Assembly: GCF_002860285.1 (NCBI RefSeq)
Contig: NZ_PGVF01000021.1
Coordinates: forward strand, 1 to 64,000
Source: Bacillus sp. M6-12
GTDB lineage: Bacteria; Bacillota; Bacilli; Bacillales; DSM-1321
Direction: 5' to 3'
Length of the DNA: 64,000 nucleotides
In this document: one piece after another, positions 54,258 to 64,000 of the stretch
How the letters are laid out: every line of letters starts with the position of its first letter
Position numbering within the stretch: the first letter of the stretch is position 1
Notes under the pieces: model-generated
Seen by the model: only the letters and a program-made list of their open reading frames with translations
Databases searched by the model: none
Told to the model about the DNA's origin: nothing
Made by a program: the position numbers and the translations under genes

Positions 54258-54660
54258 TGTATTTCATTATCTAGTCCCAAAATTATGTGGTTTTTCACTT
54301 AAAACACTTTGGGTATATAGGTAAAACCACTAATGGAAAATGGTAATCATCCACAACATAAAAACTTCAATCGGCAGGGTTTATTGGACAAAAAGCTACC
54401 CAAGGATTGTTAAGCTTTTTACTGAATTAAAATAAAGTATATGACGATAATGTGACTGTCACTTTCTTAAGCCAAAACTATAATTTCATTTGCTAAGTAC
54501 TATAAAAGATTAAGTGCTGGTTGACAAGTCCAATGGTCCTTTCCGCTTCTCCATTTACCCTAAGTGACTGAATGCACCACATTTCTATTTACCGCACTGT
54601 ATGTATAGAATTCCCTTTTTTTCCGTATACTTATAGTACTATTACAGAGGAGTGGAAACG
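54258..54660. other. Gene-free divergent region between mscS and yyaC
   Basis: About 400 AT-rich bases with the promoters of mscS and yyaC. TATACT (54629 region) could be a -10 for yyaC, but no good -35 was found. A sporulation promoter is expected for yyaC from Bacillus subtilis; I could not identify one. No gene is seen. Confidence 0.45.
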
Positions 54661-55284
54661 ATGAACCTGAGACCGCGCTTTTTTGAAGAAAAGGAAAAAG
54701 TAAGCCGGATTTTGTACGAAGATGTTGATGCATCACGAAAAATATCCCAGGGTCTGCTTTCATTGCTTCCTTCTGAACAAATTCAGCCTGTAGTGATCGT
54801 ATGCATTGGCACAGACCGTTCTACCGGCGACTCCCTTGGCCCATTGGTCGGAACTTTATTGCATGAAAAAATCTCTTCCCACTTCCATGTGTATGGCACT
54901 CTAGAAGATCCGATACATGCGGTGAACCTCCAGGAAAAGCTGAATGAAATAAATGATAAACATGATAATCCCTTTATTATTGGGGTCGATGCCTGTCTTG
55001 GCAGACTTAAAAGCGTGGGTATGGTCCAGGTCGGTGAAGGGCCGGTCAAACCAGGAGCAGGGGTAAATAAGGAGCTGCCTGAAGTTGGAGAAGCCCATAT
55101 CACCGGCATCGTAAACGTGAGCGGCTTCATGGAATATATGGTGCTTCAAAATACCCGGCTGAACCTCGTCTTGAAAATGGCAAAAACAATTGCGAACGGT
55201 ATTTATTTTGCAAGCAGCCACTATCATCGCAAGCGTTCTTTCTCACACTTAAATTGGGCTTACGACCAGGAAAAGACGCCATAA
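54661..55284 (+). CDS. yyaC: Spore protease-like protein YyaC
   Basis: A protein of 207 residues from the ATG at 54661, which follows GAGGAG. It belongs to the YyaC family related to the GPR spore protease: VVIVCIGTDRSTGDSLGPLV, then PFIIGVDACLGRLKSVGMVQ and GEAHITGIVNVSGFMEYMVL. In Bacillus subtilis it is made in the forespore. The proteolytic role is inferred from the fold. It is one of few plus-strand genes in this region. The GTG at 54652 is in frame but has no ribosome binding site. Confidence 0.9.
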   Translation: MNLRPRFFEEKEKVSRILYEDVDASRKISQGLLSLLPSEQIQPVVIVCIGTDRSTGDSLGPLVGTLLHEKISSHFHVYGTLEDPIHAVNLQEKLNEINDKHDNPFIIGVDACLGRLKSVGMVQVGEGPVKPGAGVNKELPEVGEAHITGIVNVSGFMEYMVLQNTRLNLVLKMAKTIANGIYFASSHYHRKRSFSHLNWAYDQEKTP

Positions 55285-55310
55285 AACCTTGTATGAAATT
55301 TACAAGGTTT
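55284..55310 (+). terminator. Terminator after yyaC
   Basis: AAACCTTGTA pairs perfectly with TACAAGGTTT around ATGAAAT, followed by TTTT. The stem starts at the stop codon. Confidence 0.9.
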
Positions 55311-55354
55311 TTTGCAATGATTAATATCGAAAAAATGCAAACAGTATATCCTTT

Positions 55355-56068
55355 TTATAGCTGGATATTAAAATAATAGAAAACTGAAACAAGCAATCCT
55401 GTTACCAAAATCCCTGGCAGTAAATTTGCTACCCTGATTTTTGTAATGCCTATCAGATTTAACCCGATAGCAAAAATCATGACTCCGCCAGTAGAAGTCA
55501 TCTCTGTAATGAAGAATTCCATAAGCTCTTCGGGGATCCATTTATCAATTTTTGTGGCGAATACGGCGATGGCCCCCTGGTAAAGCATAACCGGAACGGC
55601 GGAAAACAAGACGCCTATCCCCAAAGTTGTTGCCAATATAATGGAGGTAAATCCATCAATAATTGCCTTTGTGTATAACACGTCATGATCATTCCGAATG
55701 CCGCTGTCCAGGGCACCAATAATGGCCATTGCACCTATTACGAAAATTAACGTTGCTGTTACAAATCCCTGGGCAACGGGATTAGCTTCGTTTGCCCCAA
55801 GCTTCCGCTCAAGCCAATTTCCAAGCGAGTTGAGTTTAGCATCCAAGTCAATCCACTCGCCAATTACCGCCCCAAATACAAGGCTCAGAATAACAATTAA
55901 AAACTGCTGGCTTTTAAATCCCATCTGCAGCCCAAGAACAGTGACTGCCAGGCCAATTCCGCTCATCACCGTGTCCTTTGTCTTTTGGGGAATACGATGA
56001 AATACCTTGCCCAGCAAAGTGCCTGCAATAATACAGGCTCCATTTACTAACGTACCTAATAAAACCAT
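55355..56068 (-). CDS. DUF554 membrane protein (YdfK-like)
   Basis: A 237-residue membrane protein of the DUF554 family with about seven hydrophobic helices. GTLVNGACIIAGTLLGKVFH opens it, then SGIGLAVTVLGLQMGFKSQQ, IVILSLVFGAVIGEWIDLD, and FFITEMTSTGGVMIFAIGLN. Relatives are YdfK of Bacillus subtilis and YqgA of E. coli, possible small-solute transporters; function unproven. It stands between convergent yyaC and parB. Confidence 0.88.
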   Translation of the reverse strand: MVLLGTLVNGACIIAGTLLGKVFHRIPQKTKDTVMSGIGLAVTVLGLQMGFKSQQFLIVILSLVFGAVIGEWIDLDAKLNSLGNWLERKLGANEANPVAQGFVTATLIFVIGAMAIIGALDSGIRNDHDVLYTKAIIDGFTSIILATTLGIGVLFSAVPVMLYQGAIAVFATKIDKWIPEELMEFFITEMTSTGGVMIFAIGLNLIGITKIRVANLLPGILVTGLLVSVFYYFNIQL

Positions 56069-56183
56069 TACATTTGCACCTTCTTGAAGTGATTTCTGTT
56101 CATTGCAGCATAAATATAGTAAGAACTTCCTATTATCCGGCTTTCAGCCTTAAAAAATAAACCATGCTCCATAAAGAGATGGT

Positions 56184-57038
56184 TTAAGAAGTTTGATCGC
56201 TTTCAAGCATTTCTAAAATTCGCTCCAAATCTTCCTTTGAGTAATATTCAATTTCTATTTTCCCTTTTTTCTTACTCTGCTTAATAAGGACTGTTGTGCC
56301 AAATCTCTCTCTCAAACTGTTCTCCCGTTCCCGAATAAAAATATCTTTTTTTGGTTTTTTTTCAGGTGTTTCACGTGGAACATTTTCATTAAGCTGCTGA
56401 ATATATTGCTCAAGCTGCCGGACATTTAGTCCATCCTTCAGAATTTTTTCGACAACCATAGCAATATTAGCCTTCTTCTTTAATCCCAGCAGGGCTCGTC
56501 CATGTCCCATTGAAATTTTGCCTTCTGAAATGTAATTTTGAATATTATCTGGCAGAGAAAGCAAACGGATATGGTTGGCAATATGAGGCCTGCTTTTCCC
56601 CAGGCGTTTGGCAAGCTGCTCCTGGGTAATTTTCAGCTTCTCCAGCAAAGTCTGATAAGCTGCTGCTTCTTCAATTGGATTTAAATCCTCTCGCTGAAGG
56701 TTTTCCAGTACTGCCAGCTCCATCATTTGCTGCTCGGTAAGCTCTCTAACAACAACTGGGACAGTTTTCAATCCCGCTGCCTTGGCAGCCCTGAAACGGC
56801 GTTCGCCCACTACGATTTCATATCCTTTAATACTTTTCCTCGCAATGATTGGCTGAAGAATTCCATGCTCCTGAATGGATTGCTTAAGTTCTTCTATAGC
56901 GTCAGTTTGAAAAATCTTCCTTGGCTGATAAGGGTTTGGCCGGAGTTCTTTAGTAGAAATTTCCCGCACTGAATCCTCTTTATTAGCTTCCAGATTGTTG
57001 AACAATGCATTAATTCCTTTTCCAAGGCCTTTAGCCAT
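56184..57038 (-). CDS. parB: Chromosome partitioning protein ParB (Spo0J)
   Basis: A 284-residue ParB. The CTP-binding domain has LRPNPYQPRKIFQTDAIEEL and YEIVVGERRFRAAKAAGLKT, then ENLQREDLNPIEEAAAYQTL. The helix-turn-helix TQEQLAKRLGKSRPHIANHI recognises parS. A dimerising C-terminal end follows. It spreads from parS sites, loads SMC and works with ParA. A slightly variant parS site (56367-56382) lies in its own gene, as in Bacillus subtilis. It overlaps the end of parA by eight bases. Confidence 0.96.
   Translation of the reverse strand: MAKGLGKGINALFNNLEANKEDSVREISTKELRPNPYQPRKIFQTDAIEELKQSIQEHGILQPIIARKSIKGYEIVVGERRFRAAKAAGLKTVPVVVRELTEQQMMELAVLENLQREDLNPIEEAAAYQTLLEKLKITQEQLAKRLGKSRPHIANHIRLLSLPDNIQNYISEGKISMGHGRALLGLKKKANIAMVVEKILKDGLNVRQLEQYIQQLNENVPRETPEKKPKKDIFIRERENSLRERFGTTVLIKQSKKKGKIEIEYYSKEDLERILEMLESDQTS
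56367..56382. other. parS site within parB
   Basis: TGTTTCACGTGGAACA differs from the parS consensus at one base. Its location inside the parB gene is conserved in Bacillus. Confidence 0.88.
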
Positions 57039-57792
57039 TTGACACCACTTCCTTTGCTAAATCTAGATAAACTTCCGCTCCTCTTGATTTAGGATCATAA
57101 ATGATAATCGGCTCCCCATGGCTTGGTGCCTCGCTTAACCGTACATTTCTCGGAATAATTGTCTTATAGACCTTATCCTGAAAATATTTTTTCACTTCTT
57201 CAATAATCTGTATTCCTAAATTTGTACGGGCATCGAGCATGGTTAATAGAACCCCTTCAATTTTCAGGTCATGATTTAAATGTTTTTGGACTATGCGCAC
57301 TGTATTTAACAGCTGGCTTAATCCCTCTAACGCGTAATATTCACATTGCACAGGAATCAAAACGGCATCAGATGCTGTCAATGCGTTGATTGTCAGCAAT
57401 CCCAGAGACGGAGGGCAATCAATAAGGACATAGTCAAAATCATTCTTTAATTCATCTAATGCTCTTTTCAATCGTACTTCCCTTGAAATAGTGGGAACCA
57501 ATTCTATTTCTGCCCCTGCGAGCTGAATGGTTGCGGGGATAGCGTACAGGTTTTCTACCTTTGTTGGCTTTATTACTTCTCGTGCCACCACATCATCAAC
57601 CAATACATCATATATGCACTGTTCGACATCAGCTTTTTCTATACCTGCACCGCTTGTCGCATTCCCTTGGGGATCTATATCAACCAATAATACTTTTTTG
57701 CCTATGTATGCCAAACAAGCGCCTAAATTAACAGAGGTTGTGGTTTTGCCAACCCCGCCCTTTTGGTTCGCAATGGCGATTATTTTTCCCAC
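57031..57792 (-). CDS. parA: Chromosome partitioning ATPase ParA (Soj)
   Basis: A ParA ATPase of 253 residues. The deviant Walker A is IIAIANQKGGVGKTTTSVNL, then KVLLVDIDPQGNATSGAGIE and YVLIDCPPSLGLLTINALTA (Walker B). The best start is the GTG at 57792, giving the family start MGKIIAIANQKGG after GGTAGGTGG; the frame runs six codons further. ParA regulates DnaA activity and separates origins with ParB. It overlaps parB, so the two are coupled. Confidence 0.95.
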   Translation of the reverse strand: MGKIIAIANQKGGVGKTTTSVNLGACLAYIGKKVLLVDIDPQGNATSGAGIEKADVEQCIYDVLVDDVVAREVIKPTKVENLYAIPATIQLAGAEIELVPTISREVRLKRALDELKNDFDYVLIDCPPSLGLLTINALTASDAVLIPVQCEYYALEGLSQLLNTVRIVQKHLNHDLKIEGVLLTMLDARTNLGIQIIEEVKKYFQDKVYKTIIPRNVRLSEAPSHGEPIIIYDPKSRGAEVYLDLAKEVVSNG

Positions 57793-57810
57793 GAAGCCAC
57801 CTACCTTCAA

Positions 57811-58211
57811 AACAATAAAAATCCAGCATAATCCCTTCTAATCTGGCTCTTCCGATAAGCGGGAGGAGACAGGAGAAACAACTGCTGTTTTCTGCCATAT
57901 AAAAAAAGCGCTTCTATAATTTTACTAATAAACTAGTAACTACCCAATCTATTTTATCATGAAAAAGAATCATTCATATTGTTTTTAAGCAAACAAATAA
58001 AAAACAAATCTTTATATCCAGATTTATCAGCTCCCTGGGACATTAATAATGGAGTTTTAGTAAAAAGAGGTTACAAACACGCAGAATGACTCTTTAAGAA
58101 GGAAAACCCGCCTTCAGCCAGCAAAAATCATATTTATAGCAGAGGCACAATTTAGTCTTTGAAGGATTACTACAGAATCTCCAGAGAAGTTCCTATTTAA
58201 GCAGACAAAAA
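57811..58211. other. Gene-free region between parA and noc
   Basis: About 400 bases. The right end holds the noc terminator; the left holds the parA promoter region. A run of Noc- or DnaA-box-like sequences was looked for and not found. Confidence 0.45.
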
Positions 58212-58243
58212 GGCCTGGCACCCAAATATGTGTTTGCCAGGCC
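58212..58243 (-). terminator. Terminator after noc
   Basis: GGCCTGGCA pairs perfectly with TGCCAGGCC; TTTTTGTC follows on the minus strand. It lies about 15 bases past the noc stop. Confidence 0.88.
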
Positions 58244-58258
58244 AAAGATCCAATAAGG

Positions 58259-59116
58259 TTAAGACTTTTTCTTTGGAATTTTTATAGTGAATTGATAGTA
58301 CTCTTCAAATTCCTCTTCTTCTGAATCCAGATTTATTCCGTTGTCTGACACCATTGTCAGTGATTGACGTATAGTATTTACTGCAATTCTCATATCCTTA
58401 CTGAAAGCTTTGCGCTTTGGCTTTGGCTTTTGATCTGATTTAGTGAGCATTTTCACGACACGCTCTTCCGTTTGCTTAACGTTCAGACTTCTTTCAATGA
58501 CTTCCTCTAGCAGCTTTACCTGCAATTCAGGGTTCTTTAACGGAATTAATGAGCGGGCATGTCTCTCGGAAATTTGTTTTGAAAGCAAAGCGTCCTGAAC
58601 CTGATTAGGAAGCTTAAGCAGCCGGAGTTTATTGGCAACTGTTGATTGACCAATTCCGAGCCTTTGGGCTAGCGCTTCCTGGGTAAGGTTATGAAGCTCA
58701 AGCAGCTTTCCGTACGCCAGTGCCTCTTCAATCGGTGACAGCTCCTCGCGCTGAAGATTTTCTATGAGGGCTACAGAAGCGGTTTCTGTGTCATTAAAGT
58801 CCTTGACGAGGACCGGTGCAGTATCCCAGCCAAGCTTCTGCATGGCTCTGAACCTGCGTTCACCGGCAATGATTTCAAATTTCCCATGCTGATATTCCCT
58901 TACAACAATTGGCTGGATTATACCATGCGTATGGATAGTTTGAGCTAATTCTGCTATTTTATCTTCATTAAAAACAGTTCTGGGCTGATACCGGTTTGGA
59001 ACAATATCTGCAATTGGAATATGCTTTATTTCTTCATTATTGCTTGGCTTTTCCAATTCAATTGGTTGTTCTTCTTTTTCGCCTAACCCGAAAAAACGCG
59101 AAAAAGGATGCTTCAT
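58259..59116 (-). CDS. noc: Nucleoid occlusion protein Noc
   Basis: A 285-residue ParB paralogue. The N-terminus [15 protein letters not shown] is the amphipathic membrane-binding helix of Noc. The ParB-type domain reads [20 protein letters not shown] and [20 protein letters not shown]; the helix-turn-helix is [20 protein letters not shown]. Noc binds specific sites across the chromosome and blocks FtsZ ring assembly over DNA. It sits upstream of parA, as in Bacillus subtilis. Confidence 0.93.
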   Translation of the reverse strand: MKHPFSRFFGLGEKEEQPIELEKPSNNEEIKHIPIADIVPNRYQPRTVFNEDKIAELAQTIHTHGIIQPIVVREYQHGKFEIIAGERRFRAMQKLGWDTAPVLVKDFNDTETASVALIENLQREELSPIEEALAYGKLLELHNLTQEALAQRLGIGQSTVANKLRLLKLPNQVQDALLSKQISERHARSLIPLKNPELQVKLLEEVIERSLNVKQTEERVVKMLTKSDQKPKPKRKAFSKDMRIAVNTIRQSLTMVSDNGINLDSEEEEFEEYYQFTIKIPKKKS

Positions 59117-59260
59117 TCTCCCTACACCACCTTTAAGAAACTCCCCGTATTACATATTCTCTATAGAAGCGACAGGTTCCTCCTGGAAACAGACAAAATT
59201 AACAAGGTAATCCCATCTTCATTCGTCAAAACCTTCGATAATTTTAATATACTCTCTTCT

Positions 59261-59977
59261 CTATTCTAAAGGCATTTTATTTGGTGTGCCAGGTTTTCTT
59301 GGATATTTTTTCGGTGTGGATTTCACTTTTTGAACAGTAATAATATTCCTTTCACTTTCTTCAATTGGAAGAGTAAAGGAAAAGACATCCTCTATTTGTC
59401 CGCCCAGCGTGGTTACAGCCTTATTTCCTGCTCTCATTTCATCTTCCGCACTCGCAGCCTTCATCGCAATAAATGTGCCTCCTGGCTTGACCAACGGCAG
59501 GCACAGCTCACTTAACACTGACATGCGGGCTACTGCTCTTGCCATCACAATATCATAGGCTTCCCGATGTTCTGATTTTTGTCCGAACGTTTCGGCCCTG
59601 TCATGATAAAAAGCTACATCCATTAGACCAAGTGAATCAGCAAGATGCTGTAAAAATGAAATACGCTTATTTAAAGAATCCACTATCGAAATCTTTAAGT
59701 GCGGATGACAGATTTTTAATGGAATACTTGGAAATCCTGCACCTGCACCTACATCACAAATACTATAGCTCTTGCTAAAATCAAAATAAAAGGCAGCACT
59801 GATCGAGTCATAAAAATGTTTCAGATAGACTTCCTCTTTATCAGTGATAGCTGTCAGATTCATTTTTTCATTCCATTCAACCAATATCTCATAATACATT
59901 TCAAATTGCCGCAGCTGTTCAGGAGAAAGGTTAATTCCCCTTTCCTCAAGAGATTTTGTAAATTGTTCAATTTTCAT
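59261..59977 (-). CDS. rsmG: 16S rRNA (guanine527-N7)-methyltransferase RsmG
   Basis: A 238-residue class I methyltransferase. The SAM motif is [20 protein letters not shown], then [20 protein letters not shown] and [20 protein letters not shown]. It methylates G527 in the decoding centre; mutants show low-level streptomycin resistance in several bacteria. It is followed by noc and preceded by mnmG, the normal Bacillus order. Confidence 0.95.
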   Translation of the reverse strand: MKIEQFTKSLEERGINLSPEQLRQFEMYYEILVEWNEKMNLTAITDKEEVYLKHFYDSISAAFYFDFSKSYSICDVGAGAGFPSIPLKICHPHLKISIVDSLNKRISFLQHLADSLGLMDVAFYHDRAETFGQKSEHREAYDIVMARAVARMSVLSELCLPLVKPGGTFIAMKAASAEDEMRAGNKAVTTLGGQIEDVFSFTLPIEESERNIITVQKVKSTPKKYPRKPGTPNKMPLE

Positions 59978-60054
59978 TAGGTATCAGCCCTTTACGGTGA
60001 ATACTTTTATGTGAATTTTTTTTATTGAAACACATTCGAAACTATGTATCGCCA

Positions 60055-60090
60055 GGTTCCGAAGAGACCTTGCGAATCACCTTCGGAACC
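60055..60090 (-). terminator. Hairpin after mnmG
   Basis: GGTTCCGAAG and CTTCGGAACC pair perfectly over ten bases around a 16-base loop, 14 bases past the mnmG stop. There is no U-tract, so termination efficiency is unclear. Confidence 0.5.
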
Positions 60091-60103
60091 GTGTATTTAT
60101 TGC

Positions 60104-61993
60104 TTAACTATTAGAAACTCTCGCAATCTTTCCCTGCTCTAAATAAACAAGTAAAATGGAAACGTCGGCCGGATTTACTCCTGAAATTCTTGAAGCCTGG
60201 GCCATCGATAACGGCCGTACTTCCTTTAATTTCTGGCGTGCTTCAGAAGCCAGCCCCGTGATCGCATCATAGTCGATGTTTTCTGGAATCTTTTTGTTTT
60301 CCATTTTTTTCAGCCGTTCTACCTGCTGGAGTGACTTCTCTATATAGCCTTCATATTTAATCTGAATTTCCACCTGTTCCGTTACTTCGGAATCCAGTTT
60401 TTCTTCACTCGGAACCAACAGATCAATGTGTTCATAGCTCATTTCAGGACGCTTTAAAAGATCAGATGCCCTGATGCCATCCTTCAGTTCGGAACCGCCA
60501 TTTTGCGTTATGATTTCCTGAACCTGCGGTGTCGGCTTGATAAAAATAGATTGAAGTCTTGCTTTTTCAGCTTCCACTGCTTCTTTTTTAACTACAAAAT
60601 TATTGTAGCGTCCTTCTTTAATCAAACCGATTTCATAGCCAAACTGAGTCAGGCGGAGATCAGCGTTGTCATGGCGAAGCAGCAAACGGTATTCCGCACG
60701 GGAAGTCAGCAAACGGTAGGGTTCGTTCGTACCTTTTGTTACAAGGTCATCAATCAAAACCCCAATGTAGGCATCCGAACGGCTCAAGATTAACTCTTGT
60801 TTTTCGAGAGCATTCAAACCGGCATTAATCCCGGCCATAAGTCCTTGGCCTGCCGCTTCTTCATAACCGGAGGTTCCGTTAATCTGGCCTGCAGTATACA
60901 GATTCTTCACTTTTTTCGTTTCCAGTGTTGGCCATAGCTGGGTCGGCACGACTGCATCATACTCAATTGCATAGCCCGCACGCATCATTTGTACATTTTC
61001 AAGGCCAGGAATGGATGCAAGAATACGTTTTTGAACATCTTCAGGGAGGCTTGTAGAAAGGCCCTGCACATACACTTCATGTGTATTTCTGCCCTCAGGC
61101 TCGAGGAAGATTTGATGGCGCGGTTTATCATTGAATCTAACCACCTTGTCTTCAATCGATGGACAATATCGCGGTCCGGTTCCTTTAATCATTCCTGAAT
61201 ACATCGGTGAGCGATGGAGATTCTCATCGATGATTTGATGTGTCTCAAGACTTGTATAGGTTAGCCAGCACGGCAGCTGGTCAGTTATGAATTTAGTTGT
61301 CTCATATGAGAAAGCACGTGGGACGTCATCGCCCGGCTGGATCTCTGTTTTACTGTAATCAATAGTCTGGCTGTGCACACGCGGAGGAGTACCGGTTTTG
61401 AAACGCACAAGATCAAAGCCAAGCTCTTCCAGGTGCTCGGATAGCTTAATGGAAGGCTGCTGATTATTCGGACCGCTTGAATATTTAAGCTCCCCAAGGA
61501 TAATTTCCCCGCGTAAAAACGTCCCGGTAGTTATAACAACAGTCTTTGCAGTGTAGGCTGCGCCTGTCTGGGTAATGACTCCTTTACAGATGCCATCTTC
61601 CACAATAAGCCGCTCCACCAGCCCCTGCATGAGAGTCAGATTTTCTTCATCTTCAATTGTTTTTTTCATTTCCTGCTGGTACAAAAATTTATCAGCCTGG
61701 GCACGCAGAGCACGCACAGCCGGACCTTTACCGGTATTCAGCATTCTCATTTGAATATGGGTTTTATCAATATTTTTTCCCATTTCTCCGCCCAGAGCAT
61801 CAATTTCCCTAACCACAATTCCTTTTGCAGGTCCGCCTACTGAAGGATTGCAGGGCATAAAAGCAACCATATCCAAGTTGATGGTCAGCATAAGTGTTTT
61901 TGCGCCTAGCCGTGCAGCAGCAAGTCCGGCCTCAACACCCGCATGACCGGCCCCGACAACGATAACATCATAGCTTCCGGCATCATATTGCAT
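60104..61993 (-). CDS. mnmG: tRNA uridine 5-carboxymethylaminomethyl modification enzyme MnmG
   Basis: A 629-residue FAD-containing enzyme that, with MnmE, modifies the wobble uridine of several tRNAs. The FAD site is [20 protein letters not shown]. Family motifs are [53 protein letters not shown], and the late [20 protein letters not shown]. All appear complete. It sits next to mnmE and rsmG, as expected. Confidence 0.97.
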   Translation of the reverse strand: MQYDAGSYDVIVVGAGHAGVEAGLAAARLGAKTLMLTINLDMVAFMPCNPSVGGPAKGIVVREIDALGGEMGKNIDKTHIQMRMLNTGKGPAVRALRAQADKFLYQQEMKKTIEDEENLTLMQGLVERLIVEDGICKGVITQTGAAYTAKTVVITTGTFLRGEIILGELKYSSGPNNQQPSIKLSEHLEELGFDLVRFKTGTPPRVHSQTIDYSKTEIQPGDDVPRAFSYETTKFITDQLPCWLTYTSLETHQIIDENLHRSPMYSGMIKGTGPRYCPSIEDKVVRFNDKPRHQIFLEPEGRNTHEVYVQGLSTSLPEDVQKRILASIPGLENVQMMRAGYAIEYDAVVPTQLWPTLETKKVKNLYTAGQINGTSGYEEAAGQGLMAGINAGLNALEKQELILSRSDAYIGVLIDDLVTKGTNEPYRLLTSRAEYRLLLRHDNADLRLTQFGYEIGLIKEGRYNNFVVKKEAVEAEKARLQSIFIKPTPQVQEIITQNGGSELKDGIRASDLLKRPEMSYEHIDLLVPSEEKLDSEVTEQVEIQIKYEGYIEKSLQQVERLKKMENKKIPENIDYDAITGLASEARQKLKEVRPLSMAQASRISGVNPADVSILLVYLEQGKIARVSNS

Positions 61994-62031
61994 TTAAGTT
62001 TCCTCCTTTTTTACCTATATTACATTAAGCC

Positions 62032-63411
62032 TTATTTACCAAGACAAAATTGGGAGAATAACTGATCTATCAGGCTTTCATGGACACTATCTCCAATAAT
62101 TTCACCAAGCAGCTCCCAGGCCCTTGTAAAATCAATCTGAACTAAATCAATCGGTGTTCCCATTTCAATTGCCTCTACAGCATCATCAATAGCCTGCTTA
62201 GCCTGTCCAAGCAGCGCAATATGCCTTGAGTTTGATACATAGGTCATATCCCCAGCTTCCAGAGACCCGGCAAAGAATAAAGAAGAAATCGCTTCCTCCA
62301 GCTGGTCCACACCCTGATCCTCGAGGAGGGAAGTGGTAACAACTTTATGCTGCTTAGCAGCTTCATGGACATGATTAAGGTCAATTTTCTTGGGTAAATC
62401 TGTTTTATTAACGATTACGATTACGTCCATTCCTTCAACTGCTTTAAACAGATTAAGATCCTCTTCTGTCAGTTCATCGGAATAATTCAAGACAAGCAGG
62501 ATTAAGTCCGCTTCCTTTAATACAGCCCGGGAACGTTCTACCCCTATCCGTTCTACAATATCTTCAGTTTCGCGAATTCCAGCGGTATCAAGCAGCCTTA
62601 ACGGTACTCCCCGGACATTTACATATTCCTCAATAACATCCCGCGTCGTCCCGGGTATATCGGTAACAATAGCTTTATTTTCATGCACAAGGCTATTTAA
62701 CAGCGAGGATTTTCCAACGTTAGGACGCCCAATGATTACAGTAGACAAGCCTTCCCGCAGTATCTTCCCCTGCTCGGAGGTTCTTAGTAAATGTTCCAGC
62801 TCTTTTTTTACAGAGGCTGCCTTTTCAATAAACATCTGATGCGTCATTTCCTCTACATCGTCGTATTCGGGATAATCGATGTTAACCTCGACGTGGGCCA
62901 GTGTTTCCAATATTTCCTGGCGCAGCTTGCGAATCAGGCGGGAAAGGCGTCCTTCCATCTGTCCCAGCGCAACATTCATTGCCCGGTCTGTCTTAGCACG
63001 GATTAAATCCATAACGGCCTCCGCCTGGGAAAGGTCAATCCTGCCGTTCAAGAATGCCCGCTTGGTAAATTCCCCAGGCTCAGCAAGCCTTGCCCCATTG
63101 GCCAATACGAGCTGAAGGACCCGATTGACTGAAACTAGTCCGCCATGGCAGTTAATTTCAATAACATTCTCACGTGTAAAGGTTTTTGGCCCTTTCATTA
63201 CAGAAACCATAACCTCTTCCACAGTTTCACCTGTTTTTGGATTAACCAAGTGCCCGTATTGAATGGTATGGGATGCTGCCTGCTTCAAGCTTTTAAAGCC
63301 TTTATAAATTTTATCGGCAATATCGATCGCCTCATCCCCGCTTAAACGGACGATAGCAATTGCTCCTTCTCCCATTGGAGTGGAGATTGCCGCAATTGTA
63401 TCAAATTCCAT
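62032..63411 (-). CDS. mnmE: tRNA modification GTPase MnmE
   Basis: A protein of 459 residues from the ATG at 63411. The N-terminal tetrahydrofolate-binding domain begins [20 protein letters not shown]. The G domain has [38 protein letters not shown], and VNKTDLPKK. The end has the redox-active CLGK motif typical of the family. It hydrolyses GTP and works with MnmG. The upstream frame start is less likely; GAGGTG precedes the chosen ATG. Confidence 0.97.
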   Translation of the reverse strand: MEFDTIAAISTPMGEGAIAIVRLSGDEAIDIADKIYKGFKSLKQAASHTIQYGHLVNPKTGETVEEVMVSVMKGPKTFTRENVIEINCHGGLVSVNRVLQLVLANGARLAEPGEFTKRAFLNGRIDLSQAEAVMDLIRAKTDRAMNVALGQMEGRLSRLIRKLRQEILETLAHVEVNIDYPEYDDVEEMTHQMFIEKAASVKKELEHLLRTSEQGKILREGLSTVIIGRPNVGKSSLLNSLVHENKAIVTDIPGTTRDVIEEYVNVRGVPLRLLDTAGIRETEDIVERIGVERSRAVLKEADLILLVLNYSDELTEEDLNLFKAVEGMDVIVIVNKTDLPKKIDLNHVHEAAKQHKVVTTSLLEDQGVDQLEEAISSLFFAGSLEAGDMTYVSNSRHIALLGQAKQAIDDAVEAIEMGTPIDLVQIDFTRAWELLGEIIGDSVHESLIDQLFSQFCLGK

Positions 63412-63533
63412 ATCTTTCACCTCTTTCACTTATCGGATTATATATATCACTATTGCTAATTGGCATTTTCACCTAAACCATTACAATACCATAGTATTTT
63501 TCCCTATTAAAGAGATATTCGATCAATATAAAG

Positions 63534-63591
63534 TTATCCACAAATCTTTTTCTTCAGTATCTTTCATTTTAACTTATCCACATGTGAATAA
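63534..63591 (+). other. DnaA boxes between jag and mnmE
   Basis: TTATCCACA occurs at 63534-63542 and 63574-63582. The complement-oriented TGTGAATAA (TTATTCACA) is at 63583-63591. In Bacillus subtilis a DnaA-box cluster lies near jag (recalled). These would bind DnaA close to the origin. Confidence 0.65.
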
Positions 63592-63720
63592 CAACTAACC
63601 GAACCTGTATTAGTGATAGATTAGCTCTGTTAAACTTGGCTGGTGAGTTCCGCTCTATTGACCACTTTTCTCGTTCAGCAAGCAATGGTTGTTCGAGCAA
63701 CTAGATGCAAAATGCAAAAA

Positions 63721-63751
63721 AAGCCTTGCCGGCTTTTGCACGGCAAGGCTT
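63721..63751 (-). terminator. Terminator after jag
   Basis: On the minus strand AAGCCTTGCC-GTGCAAAAGCC-GGCAAGGCTT is a perfect ten-pair stem followed by TTTTTTTGC. Confidence 0.9.
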
Positions 63752-63758
63752 AAAAACA

Positions 63759-64000
63759 TTACTTATATTTTTTTTCTGGAATAATTACCAGGTGGCGATA
63801 TGGCTCTGAACCACTTGAAGCTGTTTTGATTTTTGAAAAATTCATAAGTGCAGTATGAATTACTTTGCGCTCATATGAAGGCATCGGTTCAAGCGCTACT
63901 TCCCTTCCACTTTTCAGGGCTTTATGAGCCATTCGTTCAGCCAGCTGAATAAGCGTGTCGTTGCGGCGTTTTCTGTAATCCTCCGCATCTACCGTAACAT
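63759..64000 (-). CDS. jag: RNA-binding protein Jag (KhpB), C-terminal part at window edge
   Basis: Eighty codons of the C-terminus are visible. The R3H domain reads DAEDYRKRRNDTLIQLAERM, then LEPMPSYERKVIHTALMNFS, ending SEPYRHLVIIPEKKYK. Jag (SpoIIIJ-associated, KhpB) binds RNA together with KhpA. The N-terminal Jag and KH domains lie beyond the right edge. Its usual upstream partner is spoIIIJ, and the origin is a few genes further. Confidence 0.93.
   Translation of the reverse strand, partial: VTVDAEDYRKRRNDTLIQLAERMAHKALKSGREVALEPMPSYERKVIHTALMNFSKIKTASSGSEPYRHLVIIPEKKYK

Noticed and set aside
61300..61330. CACGTG-containing sequences at about 25890, 30998, 61316 and 63168 as extra parS sites
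   Set aside because: Only the central hexamer matches; the flanking arms differ at several positions from TGTTTCACGTGAAACA.
63640..63720. GTTCCGCTC-like sequence left of jag as a second copy of the gvp repeat
   Set aside because: Only about eight bases match and no complementary end is present.

Overview
The window reads as a chromosomal stretch of a low-GC Gram-positive endospore former of the family Bacillaceae, close to the replication origin. Evidence: AT-rich sequence with strong AGGAGG-type ribosome binding sites; the order jag-mnmE-mnmG-rsmG-noc-parA-parB-yyaC-ychF-rpsF-ssb-rpsR-yybS-gdpP-rplI-dnaC-purA-tRNAs-walRK-yycHI-walJ-htrA-rlmH, which is the Bacillus origin-proximal order; a spore gene (yyaC); and consensus ParB (parS) and DnaA boxes. 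Almost every core gene is on the minus strand, so transcription runs from right to left. Species cannot be named from the window; a Bacillus, Cytobacillus or Mesobacillus relative is likely.

Layout, left to right. 1-7,340: a gas vesicle operon on the minus strand in the order gvpA-P-Q-B-R(O)-N-F-G-L-S-K-J-T, as in Bacillus megaterium, cut by the window edge inside gvpT. It has a sigma-B-like promoter candidate and is interrupted by a GC-rich intergenic repeat between gvpP and gvpQ. 7,755-15,567: a YetF-type membrane protein; a cytosine permease/deaminase operon (codB-codA) behind a PyrR-type attenuator; an orphan membrane-anchored Nudix-like protein; a cell wall amidase; and glpD. 15,724-18,446: an amino-acid ABC transporter whose leader is a lysine riboswitch, so lysine is the likely substrate. 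18,802-21,838: ahpC-ahpF behind a PerR box, then an ECF transporter S component. 22,205-27,646: a LacI-controlled operon with rpiB, a three-part TRAP transporter and ribokinase, with three matching operator palindromes. 28,000-29,240: a histidine phosphatase lacking one expected catalytic histidine, and a decayed region.

From 29,245 onward lies the conserved core: rlmH with an upstream DnaA-box cluster, the WalRK operon, a Lys-Glu-Asp-Phe tRNA cluster plus a tRNA-Lys fragment, a yjfLMC-like membrane cluster with an added small protein and an unknown protein, purA under PurR boxes, the replicative helicase, L9, GdpP, the S6-SSB-S18 operon with its autoregulatory leader, YchF, a YyaE-type molybdoenzyme, MscS, the ParAB and Noc chromosome segregation proteins and the tRNA modification genes. 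Two parS sites (in walK and in parB) and two groups of DnaA boxes place the origin a little beyond the right edge.

Few genes are unrecognised. The best candidates for new biology are the split-Nudix-box membrane protein at 11,433-12,806, the yjfLMC-like cluster with its small membrane protein at 38,318-41,038, the TRAP-ribokinase-RpiB operon, and the repeat-rich accessory gas vesicle proteins. No CRISPR array, complete insertion sequence or prophage was seen.
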